Shown: positions 43,355-51,805 of the stretch, piece by piece
Numbering within the stretch: the first letter of the stretch is position 1
Layout of the letters: each line of letters starts with the position of its first letter
NCBI GenBank assembly: GCA_018242765.1
Contig: JAFEBH010000004.1
Span: forward strand, 124,001-188,000
Source of the DNA: Nitrospira sp.
GTDB taxonomy: Bacteria > Nitrospirota > Nitrospiria > Nitrospirales > Nitrospiraceae
Length of the DNA stretch: 64,000 nucleotides
Direction: 5' to 3'
Notes under the pieces: model-generated
Databases searched by the model: none
The model's input: the letters and a program-made list of their open reading frames with translations, nothing else
What the model was told of the DNA's origin: nothing
Made by a program: the position numbers and the translations under genes

Positions 43355-43876
43355 ATGACACTGCAGTTTCAAAAAAAGGATCCTCGAATCACCATTACCA
43401 CCAACTTAGGGGAGATCAAGATCCGCCTGTATTCGGATGCCGCACCTCGGCATGTCGAAAACCTCATCAACCTGGTGAAGATGGGGTTCTACGACGGCAC
43501 AACATTCCATCGAGTCGTACCAGGATTTCTGATCCAAGGCGGTGATCCCCTGAGCAAGCATCCGGATCGCATGTTTCACGGAACCGGCGGACCCGGATAC
43601 TTCCTCTCTCCTGAGCCCAACGATTACCCCCACAAACGCGGTGCTCTTTCCATGGCCAAGATGCCGCGCGAGAGCAACAGCACTCGCGACTTCAACGACA
43701 ACGGCTCACAGTTTTTCATCTGTGTGGACGACAACAGCGGGTTGGACCGTCGTTATACCGTGTTTGGAGAAGTCTTTCGTGGGATCGACGTAGTCGATAA
43801 GATCGTTGCTGCGCCGCGTGACGAGTATGACAATCCCCTTGATCCAATCAGAATGACCCTGACCGTCAAAGAATAA
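43355..43876 (+). CDS. Cyclophilin-type peptidyl-prolyl isomerase
   Basis: About 173 residues from ATG 43355 (MTLQFQKKDPRITITTNLGE); an upstream start at 43307 would add an unlikely N-terminus. The cyclophilin signature is visible: FYDGTTFHRVVPGFLIQGGD with the catalytic Arg, then FLSPEPNDYPHKRGALSMAK, GSQFFICVDDN and LDRRYTVFGEVFRGIDVVDK. No signal peptide, so cytoplasmic. It is a single-domain bacterial form. Confidence 0.92.
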   Translation: MTLQFQKKDPRITITTNLGEIKIRLYSDAAPRHVENLINLVKMGFYDGTTFHRVVPGFLIQGGDPLSKHPDRMFHGTGGPGYFLSPEPNDYPHKRGALSMAKMPRESNSTRDFNDNGSQFFICVDDNSGLDRRYTVFGEVFRGIDVVDKIVAAPRDEYDNPLDPIRMTLTVKE

Positions 43877-43921
43877 CCGATCGGCAACAACTGCCCCTCG
43901 TTCAACACCATCATCAATCCA

Positions 43922-44902
43922 GTGAAAGCTCAAATCCTCCCCGCCTCAGCTCCCGAATCCATTCGCCTGGCTGGCGAGATCATTAGGATGGGCGGGCTCG
44001 TGGCCTTTCCGACTGAAACGGTCTATGGACTCGGCTGCGACGCGCTAAATCCTGACGCGGCGGCGAAGGTGTTTGAAGCCAAACAACGGCCGCAATTCGA
44101 CCCGCTCATCGTTCATATTGCCGATCGGATCCAGTTGCACGACGTGGTGAGAGCCCTCACGGCAACAGCACTGCAGCTCATCGATCAGTTTTGGCCAGGC
44201 CCACTCACGCTGGTCTTGCAGAAACAGTCGACCATTCCAGATCTCGTTACCGCCGGCCTGGATACCGTCGCCGTCAGAATGCCGAACCATCCTGTGGCGC
44301 AAGCACTGATTCGAGAGGCAGGAACTCCGATCGCCGCACCAAGTGCCAATCCCTTTGGCTACGTCAGTCCAACGACGGCGCAACACGTGGCCCACGGGCT
44401 TGGAAGTACGATCGATCTCATCCTCGACGGAGGACCTTGTCCCGTCGGCGTGGAATCAACTATCGTGTCGCTGGTCGGCCCCCAGGCAGAATTGTTGCGG
44501 CCGGGGAGCATCACACTTGCACAGCTCAGTGCCGTCATCGGCCCACTCAGCCGATCCTCTTCCGTGGTCGATCAACCGACCGCCCCGGGGCAACTGGCTC
44601 GCCATTACGCAACACAGACCCCGGTCACAATCCTGACCTCCCTCAAGGCAAGACCAACATTGACGAAGAATGAGCGGGCCGGATTGTTGATCGTCTCGCA
44701 AACCAGTGCAACGGACGAGCGCTTCGCAGCGATTGAAGTGCTCTCAATAACCGGAGATCTTCGGGAAGCCGCACACCACCTCTTTGCAGCGCTCCGAAGA
44801 TTGGACGCCCAAGGTCTGGATCGGATCTATGTGGAGCCTTGTCATGAAGAAGGGCTGGGGATGGCGATCATGGACCGTCTGCGCCGTTGCGCGGCCTCAT
44901 AG
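43922..44902 (+). CDS. L-threonylcarbamoyladenylate synthase (TsaC/Sua5)
   Basis: 326 residues from GTG 43922. The YrdC/TsaC core occupies about 10-205, with GLVAFPTETVYGLGCDALNP, KVFEAKQRPQFDPLIVHI, WPGPLTLVL, VAVRMPNHPVAQAL, APSANPFGYVSPTTAQHV and GVESTIVSL. A C-terminal Sua5 domain (about 225-326) follows a short linker, the long form of the enzyme. It makes threonylcarbamoyl-AMP for t6A at position 37 of ANN-decoding tRNAs. The gene ends 22 bases before a convergent gene. Confidence 0.92.
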   Translation: MKAQILPASAPESIRLAGEIIRMGGLVAFPTETVYGLGCDALNPDAAAKVFEAKQRPQFDPLIVHIADRIQLHDVVRALTATALQLIDQFWPGPLTLVLQKQSTIPDLVTAGLDTVAVRMPNHPVAQALIREAGTPIAAPSANPFGYVSPTTAQHVAHGLGSTIDLILDGGPCPVGVESTIVSLVGPQAELLRPGSITLAQLSAVIGPLSRSSSVVDQPTAPGQLARHYATQTPVTILTSLKARPTLTKNERAGLLIVSQTSATDERFAAIEVLSITGDLREAAHHLFAALRRLDAQGLDRIYVEPCHEEGLGMAIMDRLRRCAAS

Positions 44903-44924
44903 AGTCTGCACCCTCCATCCTCTA

Positions 44925-45332
44925 CTAGAGAAATCGTACGCCCTTGACTGCTTTGGCAACAATGTACATACGAACATTGTTGCTTCGATCGTCAGCCGGA
45001 AACAGAAAGAAGCCAGGCCGAGTAGGGTCGTAGCCAGTAGTCGTTCCCACTAAGACTTCGCCGTCCTGGAAGGTAACCTCAACTTTTCTCCCGGACAAGG
45101 GCTTGCCCGGAACGAATGACTTGCCTTCCTTGTAGCTCCCGTTTCCCACAAAGTCGCGCACGAAGAACACCGCCTTCAGCTCCTGCATGACCACGCGCGT
45201 GAGCGGTGCCGATGTCTTGGCTCCCTCTGCCTTCACGTGAAAATATTGGGCGCCGGGAGAAAAGTCTTGAGCATAACCCTTTAACATCGATCCATTCTGA
45301 TACCGTACTACGATCTTGGCCGGACCGGTCAT
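44925..45332 (-). CDS. Hypothetical protein, possibly DUF6982-like
   Basis: 135 residues, MTGPAKIVVRYQNGSMLKGY followed by AQDFSPGAQYFHVKAEGAKT and LTRVVMQELKAVFFVRDFVG, then a repeat-like second half (KVEVTFQDGEVLVGTTTGYD, RPGFFLFPADDRSNN). Two beta-rich halves each start with a KGY/VGT-type turn. The pattern resembles proteins I recall as DUF6982, often near PilZ proteins; this is uncertain. No signal peptide. Confidence 0.65.
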   Translation of the reverse strand: MTGPAKIVVRYQNGSMLKGYAQDFSPGAQYFHVKAEGAKTSAPLTRVVMQELKAVFFVRDFVGNGSYKEGKSFVPGKPLSGRKVEVTFQDGEVLVGTTTGYDPTRPGFFLFPADDRSNNVRMYIVAKAVKGVRFL

Positions 45333-45436
45333 AAGCCCTCCGTGCTTCGAAGTGGCCGGATGTTCTGCTTTCGCAGTATCGCCGCGGTAGGCGTTATTCC
45401 CAAGAAAAATATGATTCCTGAGAGGACTGATTGGAT

Positions 45437-46171
45437 CTATCCAGATTGTGTGTTAAGGACGTCCCGCCAAACAGCGGCAAGACCGTGGAGTGCCTGGCTT
45501 CCATCACCGACATAGACTGAGCCGTGCATAGTCGCGAGCCGCTTCGGTTGCAGTGCCGCCAGTCGGTTCAGCGTCGCCTCCGTTAAGGAACAATAGGGCA
45601 CATAATTCGCCAGCGGACCTTGCTGATATCCCACCAGCGTCTCACGACAGCGATCAAGAACATCCGACTCCGTCATGGCTTCCACGTCTCCGTCTTGGTG
45701 AAAGAGATCAGAACACAGAAGCGTTCGTTGTGTCTCCTCAAACAGCAGCCCTGCTTCCCAGCAATGGGGCACATGCGGCGTGGCAAGAAAGCGGAATCGG
45801 TATCGTCCGGTCTCGAGGATCTCGCCATCAGCCATCCCTTTGGAAGGACGAAGCGCCAGACAATCGTCGACGCTCACCATCTTGCCTACCACACTGCATA
45901 CGACTTCGGACTGCGGAGCCAGTTGCTGCCACTCCGGCACCGTTGCGCATTCATCAGACTCAAAATGGCTGAACCCGATCCAGCGCAACGTTTGTGGATT
46001 GATGAGCGATGCCACTGCGGCGTTGACTTCCGCAAGCAGCGCTCGTGGGCCAGTATGAAACAACAGCGGTTGATCGTCGCGCATCAAAAACTGACTAAAC
46101 TGAATATTAAACGCTTCAACGAACGTCGTGATGCGGAATAGGTCAGGAGCAATCTCGGTAATCTTTGTCAT
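45437..46171 (-). CDS. MBL-fold (ODP type) metallo-hydrolase-like protein
   Basis: 244 residues from ATG 46171 behind GAGGAGG. The metallo-beta-lactamase fold is indicated by [20 protein letters not shown], in which H-F-E-S-D-E replaces HxHxDH as in flavodiiron (ODP) domains, by the second-shell [15 protein letters not shown], by [10 protein letters not shown] and by the final ATMHGSVY. The pattern fits a di-iron oxygen-binding protein. No flavodoxin domain follows, so it is a stand-alone ODP. Function is not certain; related proteins act as oxygen or NO reductases or sensors. Confidence 0.8.
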   Translation of the reverse strand: MTKITEIAPDLFRITTFVEAFNIQFSQFLMRDDQPLLFHTGPRALLAEVNAAVASLINPQTLRWIGFSHFESDECATVPEWQQLAPQSEVVCSVVGKMVSVDDCLALRPSKGMADGEILETGRYRFRFLATPHVPHCWEAGLLFEETQRTLLCSDLFHQDGDVEAMTESDVLDRCRETLVGYQQGPLANYVPYCSLTEATLNRLAALQPKRLATMHGSVYVGDGSQALHGLAAVWRDVLNTQSG

Positions 46172-46350
46172 GAAACCTCCTCAAGAATTGGGGGATGCGA
46201 TCATACGTATGGCAAGAGGGATGGGCAACAAGGATCCAGCGGGCAGAAGTCGGCACAAGAGAGGCAACTGGCTACTGTCTGACCCAAATTAACCAATAAA
46301 AATCCACAGACATCTTCAGATCACCTGCACGAGATATCCCACTCTATTCC

Positions 46351-47994
46351 TCATTCACCCTGGGTTTTACGATTCAGAACAGAGAGGGCTTCGGCAAGAC
46401 CTTGTTGAGACCAGGGATTCTGAGGAAATCGCTTCAAATCTTCACGAAAGACCTGCTCAGCCTCATCTGGGCGCCCAGCCTTGAGCAACACGATACCAAG
46501 CTCCTCTCTCACAGGCACCGTCCACTCGGGTGGTTCACCATAAACGAGCGCGTCTTCACGCCGCGAGGCCTCCCAGAGATGAGTAACCGCACCAGGCAAA
46601 TCACCCCTCGCTGCACCAATATGGCCGGCAAGTACCTCAACGGCAATTCCCAACACGGCGCCGGCGGTATTGAATTCAAGCCGCAGTGCCCTCACCTGAG
46701 GATTCTGAGCAATCGCGCGCAATTGTACTAACGTGGCATCAGCTGCCTTGAGATGGCCACGTGCCGCCAACGCTCGCCCGTGCGTGTACAGCCACATCGC
46801 GCGAGCATGGGGCAGATCCTCAGATGACCCCTCCACATTCAGCAGTTCGTCCCATCGGCTGAACCGCACACGCATCTGCAACTTGCGCGTCTGATGATGC
46901 TGGAGAAAAGCCATCTCAGGCTTATGCACCAATTCCTGTGGTACCAAGATCGCAATCTTGTCTGCAGCAGCGATGGCCTGCGCCTCACGTCCGATCATGC
47001 TCGCGGCAAATGCAAGAAAATCGTAATTGTGTGGGTAATACCCAAGCACGTAGATGTCGACGGCTGGACTGTGGTCGCGAATGTAAGTTTCATCCGCATG
47101 CACGGCATGCTCATTGGCCTTGATGGCATCCTCGTACCGGCCCACCCGGATGTAGATATGACCTGGCATGTGCACCAGATGTCCCGCACCAGGCATCAGG
47201 TTTGCGAGGCGCTCGGCAGCTGCGAGTGCCCGTTCCGGTTGGACCGCCTCGACTGCATGGATGTAGAAATGGTTTGCACCAGGATGATCGGGCTGGGCAG
47301 CTAAGACCTCTTCGAGCTTGGACAAGAGCGTGGTTGTATTCGGCTTTGGCTTGCCATCCGCCGTCCAGTAGTCCCATGGGCTCAAGTCCATCAACGATTC
47401 CGCGTACAGCGTCTTGGCTTCAGGATCGTTTGCAAAACGTTGCGCCACCTTAGCCATCGCGCGCGAATAGGCAGCGTCCAGTTCAGAACGATCGGAAGTC
47501 AGCTCGGCGGTGTACCGTGTCGCGAGCGCTTGAATCAGAGCTTGCTCACGATCACTGACCGTTGTCGTATGCTGGCTGGCCTGCCGAATGGCGGCATAGG
47601 CGAGACGCCCGCTCGCGGCATCCATCGGCGCATTGATGTTAGGCCCGTAGGAGAGCGCGATGCCCCAGTAGCACATCGCGCAGTCCGGATCGAGCCGCGC
47701 GCCTTCTTGAAAAGACCGAATGGCCTCCTGGTGGTTGAACGCGTAGTAGAGCCGCAATCCCTGGTCGAAGTACCGCTGCGCAAGCGGCACCGCCGTGGTG
47801 ATCGGATAGTGAAGCGTGCCTAGGTTGTTATAGAGCGGCACCGGAGCTGACTCGCTTGTCTGGATCTGGGAACCAGAATCCCCATACGTGGCCTGCACAC
47901 TAATGGCCCCGAATAGGAACGCGGCAGGAAGCACACGCTCGACGAATGTCGAAATGCGGAGGATGCCCAGAACAAGCTTGGAAAGCTTTGCCAT
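46351..47994 (-). CDS. Exported TPR-repeat protein
   Basis: 547 residues with an N-terminal signal peptide (RVLPAAFLFGAISVQATYG). Tetratricopeptide repeats appear at 75-130 (FDQGLRLYYAFNHQEAIRSF, QEGARLDPDCAMCYWGIALS), with HFYIHAVEAVQPERALAAAE and MPGHIYIRVGRYEDAIKANE in the middle and KAGRPDEAEQVFREDLKRFP near the end. CAMCYWG and HFYIHAVE, MPGHIY are conserved in a family of exported TPR proteins. The start follows AGGAAATTCC. It is probably a periplasmic or outer-envelope interaction protein. Confidence 0.8.
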   Translation of the reverse strand: MAKLSKLVLGILRISTFVERVLPAAFLFGAISVQATYGDSGSQIQTSESAPVPLYNNLGTLHYPITTAVPLAQRYFDQGLRLYYAFNHQEAIRSFQEGARLDPDCAMCYWGIALSYGPNINAPMDAASGRLAYAAIRQASQHTTTVSDREQALIQALATRYTAELTSDRSELDAAYSRAMAKVAQRFANDPEAKTLYAESLMDLSPWDYWTADGKPKPNTTTLLSKLEEVLAAQPDHPGANHFYIHAVEAVQPERALAAAERLANLMPGAGHLVHMPGHIYIRVGRYEDAIKANEHAVHADETYIRDHSPAVDIYVLGYYPHNYDFLAFAASMIGREAQAIAAADKIAILVPQELVHKPEMAFLQHHQTRKLQMRVRFSRWDELLNVEGSSEDLPHARAMWLYTHGRALAARGHLKAADATLVQLRAIAQNPQVRALRLEFNTAGAVLGIAVEVLAGHIGAARGDLPGAVTHLWEASRREDALVYGEPPEWTVPVREELGIVLLKAGRPDEAEQVFREDLKRFPQNPWSQQGLAEALSVLNRKTQGE

Positions 47995-48058
47995 GGAATT
48001 TCCTCAAGAGTGGAAGCCTCGTACCGGGCGCATTGACACACTGCTGTGCAATGTGACT

Positions 48059-48817
48059 TTAGTTCCGATTGTTGCTTGAGTCAGGTGGCACAAAGGCGAC
48101 TCGGAGCTCAGTCTTCGCCTTTCCAGTTCCGACATGAACTATCCTGTTGCCATCGAGAATAAAGCGCAGATCGGCTAATCTCTTCTGAAATTCAGCCAGT
48201 TTCTTCTGTTGATCTCTATACAGGGTCTTTAACGACTTCTCGTAGATGCGATCAATCACTGATATAAGGGCCAGACAATGCCTATTTATTGCTTCCTTCA
48301 GATCTACCGTTCGTGAACGGTCGCCTCGATTCTCCGTGATTACGCACGTATACCCTGAAAGGCCGATCCTGACAGGCACAAAAGCCTGGGTGCGCAATCC
48401 TCGAGCTGGCAAAAAGTCGAGGCTGTGTGACGCGAGTTGATGACGAACTGTCCGTATCTCTAGGGCACTGAACGCGGCCTGTACCGCCTTTGGATTAGGG
48501 CAATTCATCAGCTTGTAGAGTTTCAATACAGCCTCCTGCTGAACATAAGCTGCACTAAGTATCCCATATAGCCTTAGATATCGTTCACCCACTTCGTCAT
48601 ACCGAGTGGGTCCATCAAGAGAAAAGCGAAGGAAGTGTCCAATCGCCAAAGAGGCATCGCCAACTACATCCATCGCCACGCAGATGAAGCTCCAATCAAC
48701 TTCATCGTTTAGTCGTAAGAGAGTCTTCGGAGATTCACTCCGTTGCCACACACGCTCGTTTATTACCTCGCGGAAGGCGCTGGCATAAGACTCAAGAACT
48801 TCAATCGGCTCGTTCAT
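48059..48817 (-). CDS. Unrecognised helical protein with a HEPN-like RX5H motif
   Basis: 252 residues, mostly helical. No full family match is known to me. In the middle is RTVRHQLASHS (R125-x5-H131), which resembles the RX4-6H nuclease motif of HEPN ribonucleases, after a hydrophobic helix AAFSALEI. The C-terminal third is a coiled-coil-like basic helix (RIYEKSLKTLYRDQQKKLAE). HEPN proteins often act in toxin-antitoxin or abortive-infection systems, but no partner gene is adjacent, so the assignment is tentative. Its neighbours are exported proteins on the same strand, with about 64 bases on each side. Confidence 0.6.
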   Translation of the reverse strand: MNEPIEVLESYASAFREVINERVWQRSESPKTLLRLNDEVDWSFICVAMDVVGDASLAIGHFLRFSLDGPTRYDEVGERYLRLYGILSAAYVQQEAVLKLYKLMNCPNPKAVQAAFSALEIRTVRHQLASHSLDFLPARGLRTQAFVPVRIGLSGYTCVITENRGDRSRTVDLKEAINRHCLALISVIDRIYEKSLKTLYRDQQKKLAEFQKRLADLRFILDGNRIVHVGTGKAKTELRVAFVPPDSSNNRN

Positions 48818-48880
48818 CTGTCGATAAGCGCTCTCATAACCCTTAGGTGGACCTTTGTTAGTAGACCTCTAGCGATTCCT

Positions 48881-49654
48881 TCATCTCCCATATCTCGCCC
48901 GAGCGATTAACTCCTTCAGCCCGTTCAAATCCAGTGCCCCCGGTACCAGCTCGTTGCCTACGATGAACCCAGGTGTTCCTGAGATGCCGAGCTCGCGAGC
49001 GAGGGCTCGATTCTTGTGAATGGCGGCCTGCCACTTCGGATTGGCCATGTCGGCTTCCAGGCGCTTCGCATCGAGACCGACCTTTGCCGCGATCTTTAAG
49101 ATCGACTCCTTCGTCATATCAGCGTGCGACTCGAGCAGCGCTTCATGGAAGGCCTGGTGTTTCCCTTGCGTATATGAGGCAAGCGCAGCTTTGGCTGCGA
49201 GCTCCGACGGTTCGCCTAGAATGGGAAAGTCCTTGTAGACGACCCGCACTCGTGGATCGACCTTCTGCAGTTCCGTGACGGCCGGTGCCGCGCGTTTACA
49301 GAAGCCGCAGCGGTAGTCATAGAACTCAACCAAGGTGATCTCGCCTTTCGGATTACCGCTGACCGGTGACAGGGGATCGTGCAGCAGCTCGTCCTGCTTG
49401 GTCTTGAGAGCAACTTTCTGACGCTCCTTCTGCTCCGCCTCACGTTTGAGTTCCATCGCCTGCAGCGATTGCTCAATCACTTCCGGATGGGCTCGGATAT
49501 AGCGCTCAATCGCGGCATCAGCGACATCCGGAGGAGGAGTCGAGACACCGTTGGTATCCTTGGCCATTGTTGAACAACCAGCGACGAACAGGGCCAGGCC
49601 TGCAAGGATGGTCAGCGGCAATGGGAAGCAGCTCCCAAGATGGGGATTTTTCAT
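48881..49654 (-). CDS. DsbA-family thioredoxin-like lipoprotein
   Basis: About 257 residues from ATG 49654, with GAGGAGACC upstream. A lipobox is present (LALFVAGCSTM), so it is anchored to a membrane outside the cytoplasm. After a helical linker (VIEQSLQAMELKREAEQKER) the thioredoxin domain has YDYRCGFCKRAAPAV (CGFC active site) and the cis-Pro region LGISGTPGFIVGNELVPG. It fits disulfide-handling proteins of the DsbA/ScsC or DsbG class. The catalytic residues are intact. Confidence 0.88.
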   Translation of the reverse strand: MKNPHLGSCFPLPLTILAGLALFVAGCSTMAKDTNGVSTPPPDVADAAIERYIRAHPEVIEQSLQAMELKREAEQKERQKVALKTKQDELLHDPLSPVSGNPKGEITLVEFYDYRCGFCKRAAPAVTELQKVDPRVRVVYKDFPILGEPSELAAKAALASYTQGKHQAFHEALLESHADMTKESILKIAAKVGLDAKRLEADMANPKWQAAIHKNRALARELGISGTPGFIVGNELVPGALDLNGLKELIARARYGR

Positions 49655-49679
49655 TGTTTGGTCTCCTCTATGGGTCCGA

Positions 49680-49936
49680 CTAACGATATACTTCACGGCG
49701 ATGGCCCACTTTAACTACAAGGACAAACAGCGATTGTCTTCCACAGCATAGACGATGCGATAGTCTCCAACCCGAATCCGGTAGAGTTGATCGACACCGC
49801 TGAGTTTTTCAGATCCATGCGGGCGCGGTGTTGTTGCAAGGGAATCGATTCTTGACTTGAGCCGCTGTTGAATCTGTGATGGCAGGTTTCGGAACTGACG
49901 ATCAGCTTGGCGAGAGAACTCGATCTGATAGAGCAC
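49680..49936 (-). pseudogene. RelE/ParE-family toxin with a C-terminal frameshift
   Basis: The frame opens at 49936 with MLYQIEFSRQADRQFRNLPS and runs through LYRIRVGDYRIVYAVEDNRC, then stops at 49715 after L-S-L. In the next frame the expected end VVKVGHRREVYR continues to a stop at 49680-49682. One missing base near 49718-49724 explains the break. The lost tail (HRREVY) carries residues needed for catalysis and folding in RelE-type toxins, so the toxin is probably dead. The antitoxin upstream at 49945-50199 is intact. Confidence 0.78.
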
Positions 49937-49944
49937 CGTTCAAC

Positions 49945-50199
49945 TCATAACCCAAGGTCCCGTTTGATTTTTTTCCATGCGACCGTACCTTCTCGCTTCA
50001 CACTCGCCAATGCTGCACGAGCCTCGTCCAGATCCAACCGATCTTCGATCTCTTCAAGCAACTGCACATCTTCAATGGGCACCACGGCCGCCACATCCTT
50101 ACCCCGGCTTGTGACCATGATTCGACGTTTCGTGCGCGCGGTGCGCGCAAGAATCTGTCCCAACTGCTTCTTGACCTCGGCACTATTGACCCTGGTCAT
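49945..50199 (-). CDS. Phd/YefM-type antitoxin
   Basis: About 84 residues from ATG 50199 (MTRVNSAEVKKQLGQILART). The Phd/YefM fold is recognisable from RRIMVTSRGKDVAAVVPIED followed by VQLLEEIEDRLDLDEA, with a C-terminal toxin-binding tail ending WKKIKRDLGL. It stands 8 bases upstream of the frameshifted RelE toxin in the usual antitoxin-first order. Longer starts at 50217 and 50271 lack a better ribosome site. Confidence 0.8.
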   Translation of the reverse strand: MTRVNSAEVKKQLGQILARTARTKRRIMVTSRGKDVAAVVPIEDVQLLEEIEDRLDLDEARAALASVKREGTVAWKKIKRDLGL

Positions 50200-50296
50200 C
50201 ACACTTCCCTTTTTCATGCGGTGAGTATAGCCGAAGGAACAATTTGATGAAAGCAACCATAAGGCTCTCACACTCGCGGTGCAAAGCCCTCTCGAA

Positions 50297-51052
50297 CTAT
50301 CGATAGCCCTCCCCGCTCGTCCCGCCGCCGAAACCGCCCCAGTTTCCGCCGAAGCCGCCTTGGCCGGTTCCCCAATACTCGCCCTTCTGAATCCGCCGAT
50401 AGGGATGTCGAAGGTCAGGACGGCTGAGCCACCAGAAAAACCCTACGACCGCAATGGTGGTACCGAGCGTAATCCAAATCCCAAGACCCTTGATGCGCCG
50501 GCGTGACGGAGCTTCGAGCCTCACTTCTTGGGCCGGTGTCGCCAGTGCCACGGCAGTACGGTACAACCCTTCGCCGAAATGTCCTCGTTCAATGGCCGGT
50601 TCAAGATACATATGGCTGATTTTATTCCGAATTTCTGGAGTGATAGCCGGCAGCATCTGACGCCCCAAAGTCATTGCGGCCTGTCGCTCCTGCACTGCGA
50701 CCAGCACCATCAATCCATGTTCCTGCTGCGTCGAACCGATCTGCCACTTTGCGTACAGGGCATCCGCATACTCCTTGGCAGAGGGATACGGTTTGATACT
50801 TGGCACCGTCACGATCACCATCTCCACACCGCTCTTCTTTTCAAGATCGGTGCAGACGGACCGGATGCGGTCTTTCCACTCTCGCTCAACGACCTGCGCA
50901 TGGTCACTCACATAGCCGATGGGGCTCGGAAGCTGAACCCGTTCCTTCGACCGGTCATAGAGTGCGGCATGAGCAAGCGGTGCGACGATCCAGACGAGCA
51001 AGCTCATCCAGATAATCCCACGCCATGCATTCTTTGGAAGTGACCCAATCAC
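50297..51052 (-). CDS. TPM-domain (YgcG-like) envelope protein
   Basis: 251 residues: a signal peptide (IIWMSLLVWIVAPLAHAALY), a TPM/TLP18.3 domain at about 40-175 (PIGYVSDHAQVVEREWKDRI, VEMVIVTVPSIKPYPSAKEY), then a membrane helix (LGIWITLGTTIAVVGFFWWL) and a Gly-rich tail that ends in GGFGGGTSGEGYR. The family is found in the bacterial envelope, and in plants acts on photosystem repair as a phosphatase; bacterial roles are unclear. The start overlaps the stop of the nucleotidyltransferase-like gene (ATGA). Confidence 0.85.
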   Translation of the reverse strand: MIGSLPKNAWRGIIWMSLLVWIVAPLAHAALYDRSKERVQLPSPIGYVSDHAQVVEREWKDRIRSVCTDLEKKSGVEMVIVTVPSIKPYPSAKEYADALYAKWQIGSTQQEHGLMVLVAVQERQAAMTLGRQMLPAITPEIRNKISHMYLEPAIERGHFGEGLYRTAVALATPAQEVRLEAPSRRRIKGLGIWITLGTTIAVVGFFWWLSRPDLRHPYRRIQKGEYWGTGQGGFGGNWGGFGGGTSGEGYR

Positions 51053-51801
51053 GTGATCCGTGCCGCTGCGGCTGTCACAAGCCTGGTCAGGCCTTCGAGG
51101 TACCGATCCATCAGTCGCGGAGTCTCTTTCTGCCCAGGGGAAATCTGCCCCCGCTTGAGGAGCAGTGCATCGCGCAACCCGGTCAGATCGACGGAGAGAG
51201 CAGCTTCCATATCATTGAGCAACGGCTCTCCATGAGCAAGAACCGGTCGACCGAGCAAACGCTGCACGCCACGCAAGGCCGGAAGCAGTGCGGTGATCGA
51301 GAGGGCCAAGAGAATGGTGATGGCTTCTTCGGTGCTTCGGCCCTCGACCAGCCGCTGCCGAAGCCGGAGCAAATTTCCTCGCAGGGCCTGGAGCACCTCT
51401 GCGGCTAAGTAGCGGGCATCGATCTTGAGCCCCACAAAGTGATCTTGCCCCCACAGCAACCGCCGACAATCGTGGATGTCTTGGTACTCTAGCGGAAAGG
51501 CAACTGAGGCAGATTGGATGTCGTCCACGGTCAGGAACAGAGGCACGACCACTTGATCCTTGCTCCATCGCTTGTGAAGGCTGTCATACTTTGTTAACGC
51601 AGCAAGGTCGTAGGACGACATCACCAAGAGAAGATTGAGATTGGAGCGGCCCGGCAGAAACTCCCCCCGCACCGCGCTGCCATAGAGGATGATGCCTTCC
51701 AGTTCAGATCCATAAACCTTCGTCACATCCTTCACATAGGCCCGAAGGAGTTTTTGCGTCTCTTCCGGCAATCCATCGATGGTCCAGTCCACTGACTGCA
51801 T
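51049..51801 (-). CDS. Nucleotidyltransferase-like protein with altered catalytic site
   Basis: About 250 residues. An alternative start at 51834 would overlap the upstream gene; ATG 51801 (MQSVDWTIDGLPEETQKLLR) is preferred. The N-terminal domain has the polymerase-beta-like pattern GIILYGSAVRGEFLPGRSNL and NLLLVMSSYD. Active enzymes have GSxxRGxxxxxSDxD; here the two metal-binding Asp are both Asn (SNLN), so catalysis is doubtful. The C-terminal half is helical and may be a HEPN-like or substrate-binding domain. It is coupled to the TPM gene (4-base overlap). Confidence 0.7.
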   Translation of the reverse strand: MQSVDWTIDGLPEETQKLLRAYVKDVTKVYGSELEGIILYGSAVRGEFLPGRSNLNLLLVMSSYDLAALTKYDSLHKRWSKDQVVVPLFLTVDDIQSASVAFPLEYQDIHDCRRLLWGQDHFVGLKIDARYLAAEVLQALRGNLLRLRQRLVEGRSTEEAITILLALSITALLPALRGVQRLLGRPVLAHGEPLLNDMEAALSVDLTGLRDALLLKRGQISPGQKETPRLMDRYLEGLTRLVTAAAARIT

Positions 51802-51805
51802 GTCC

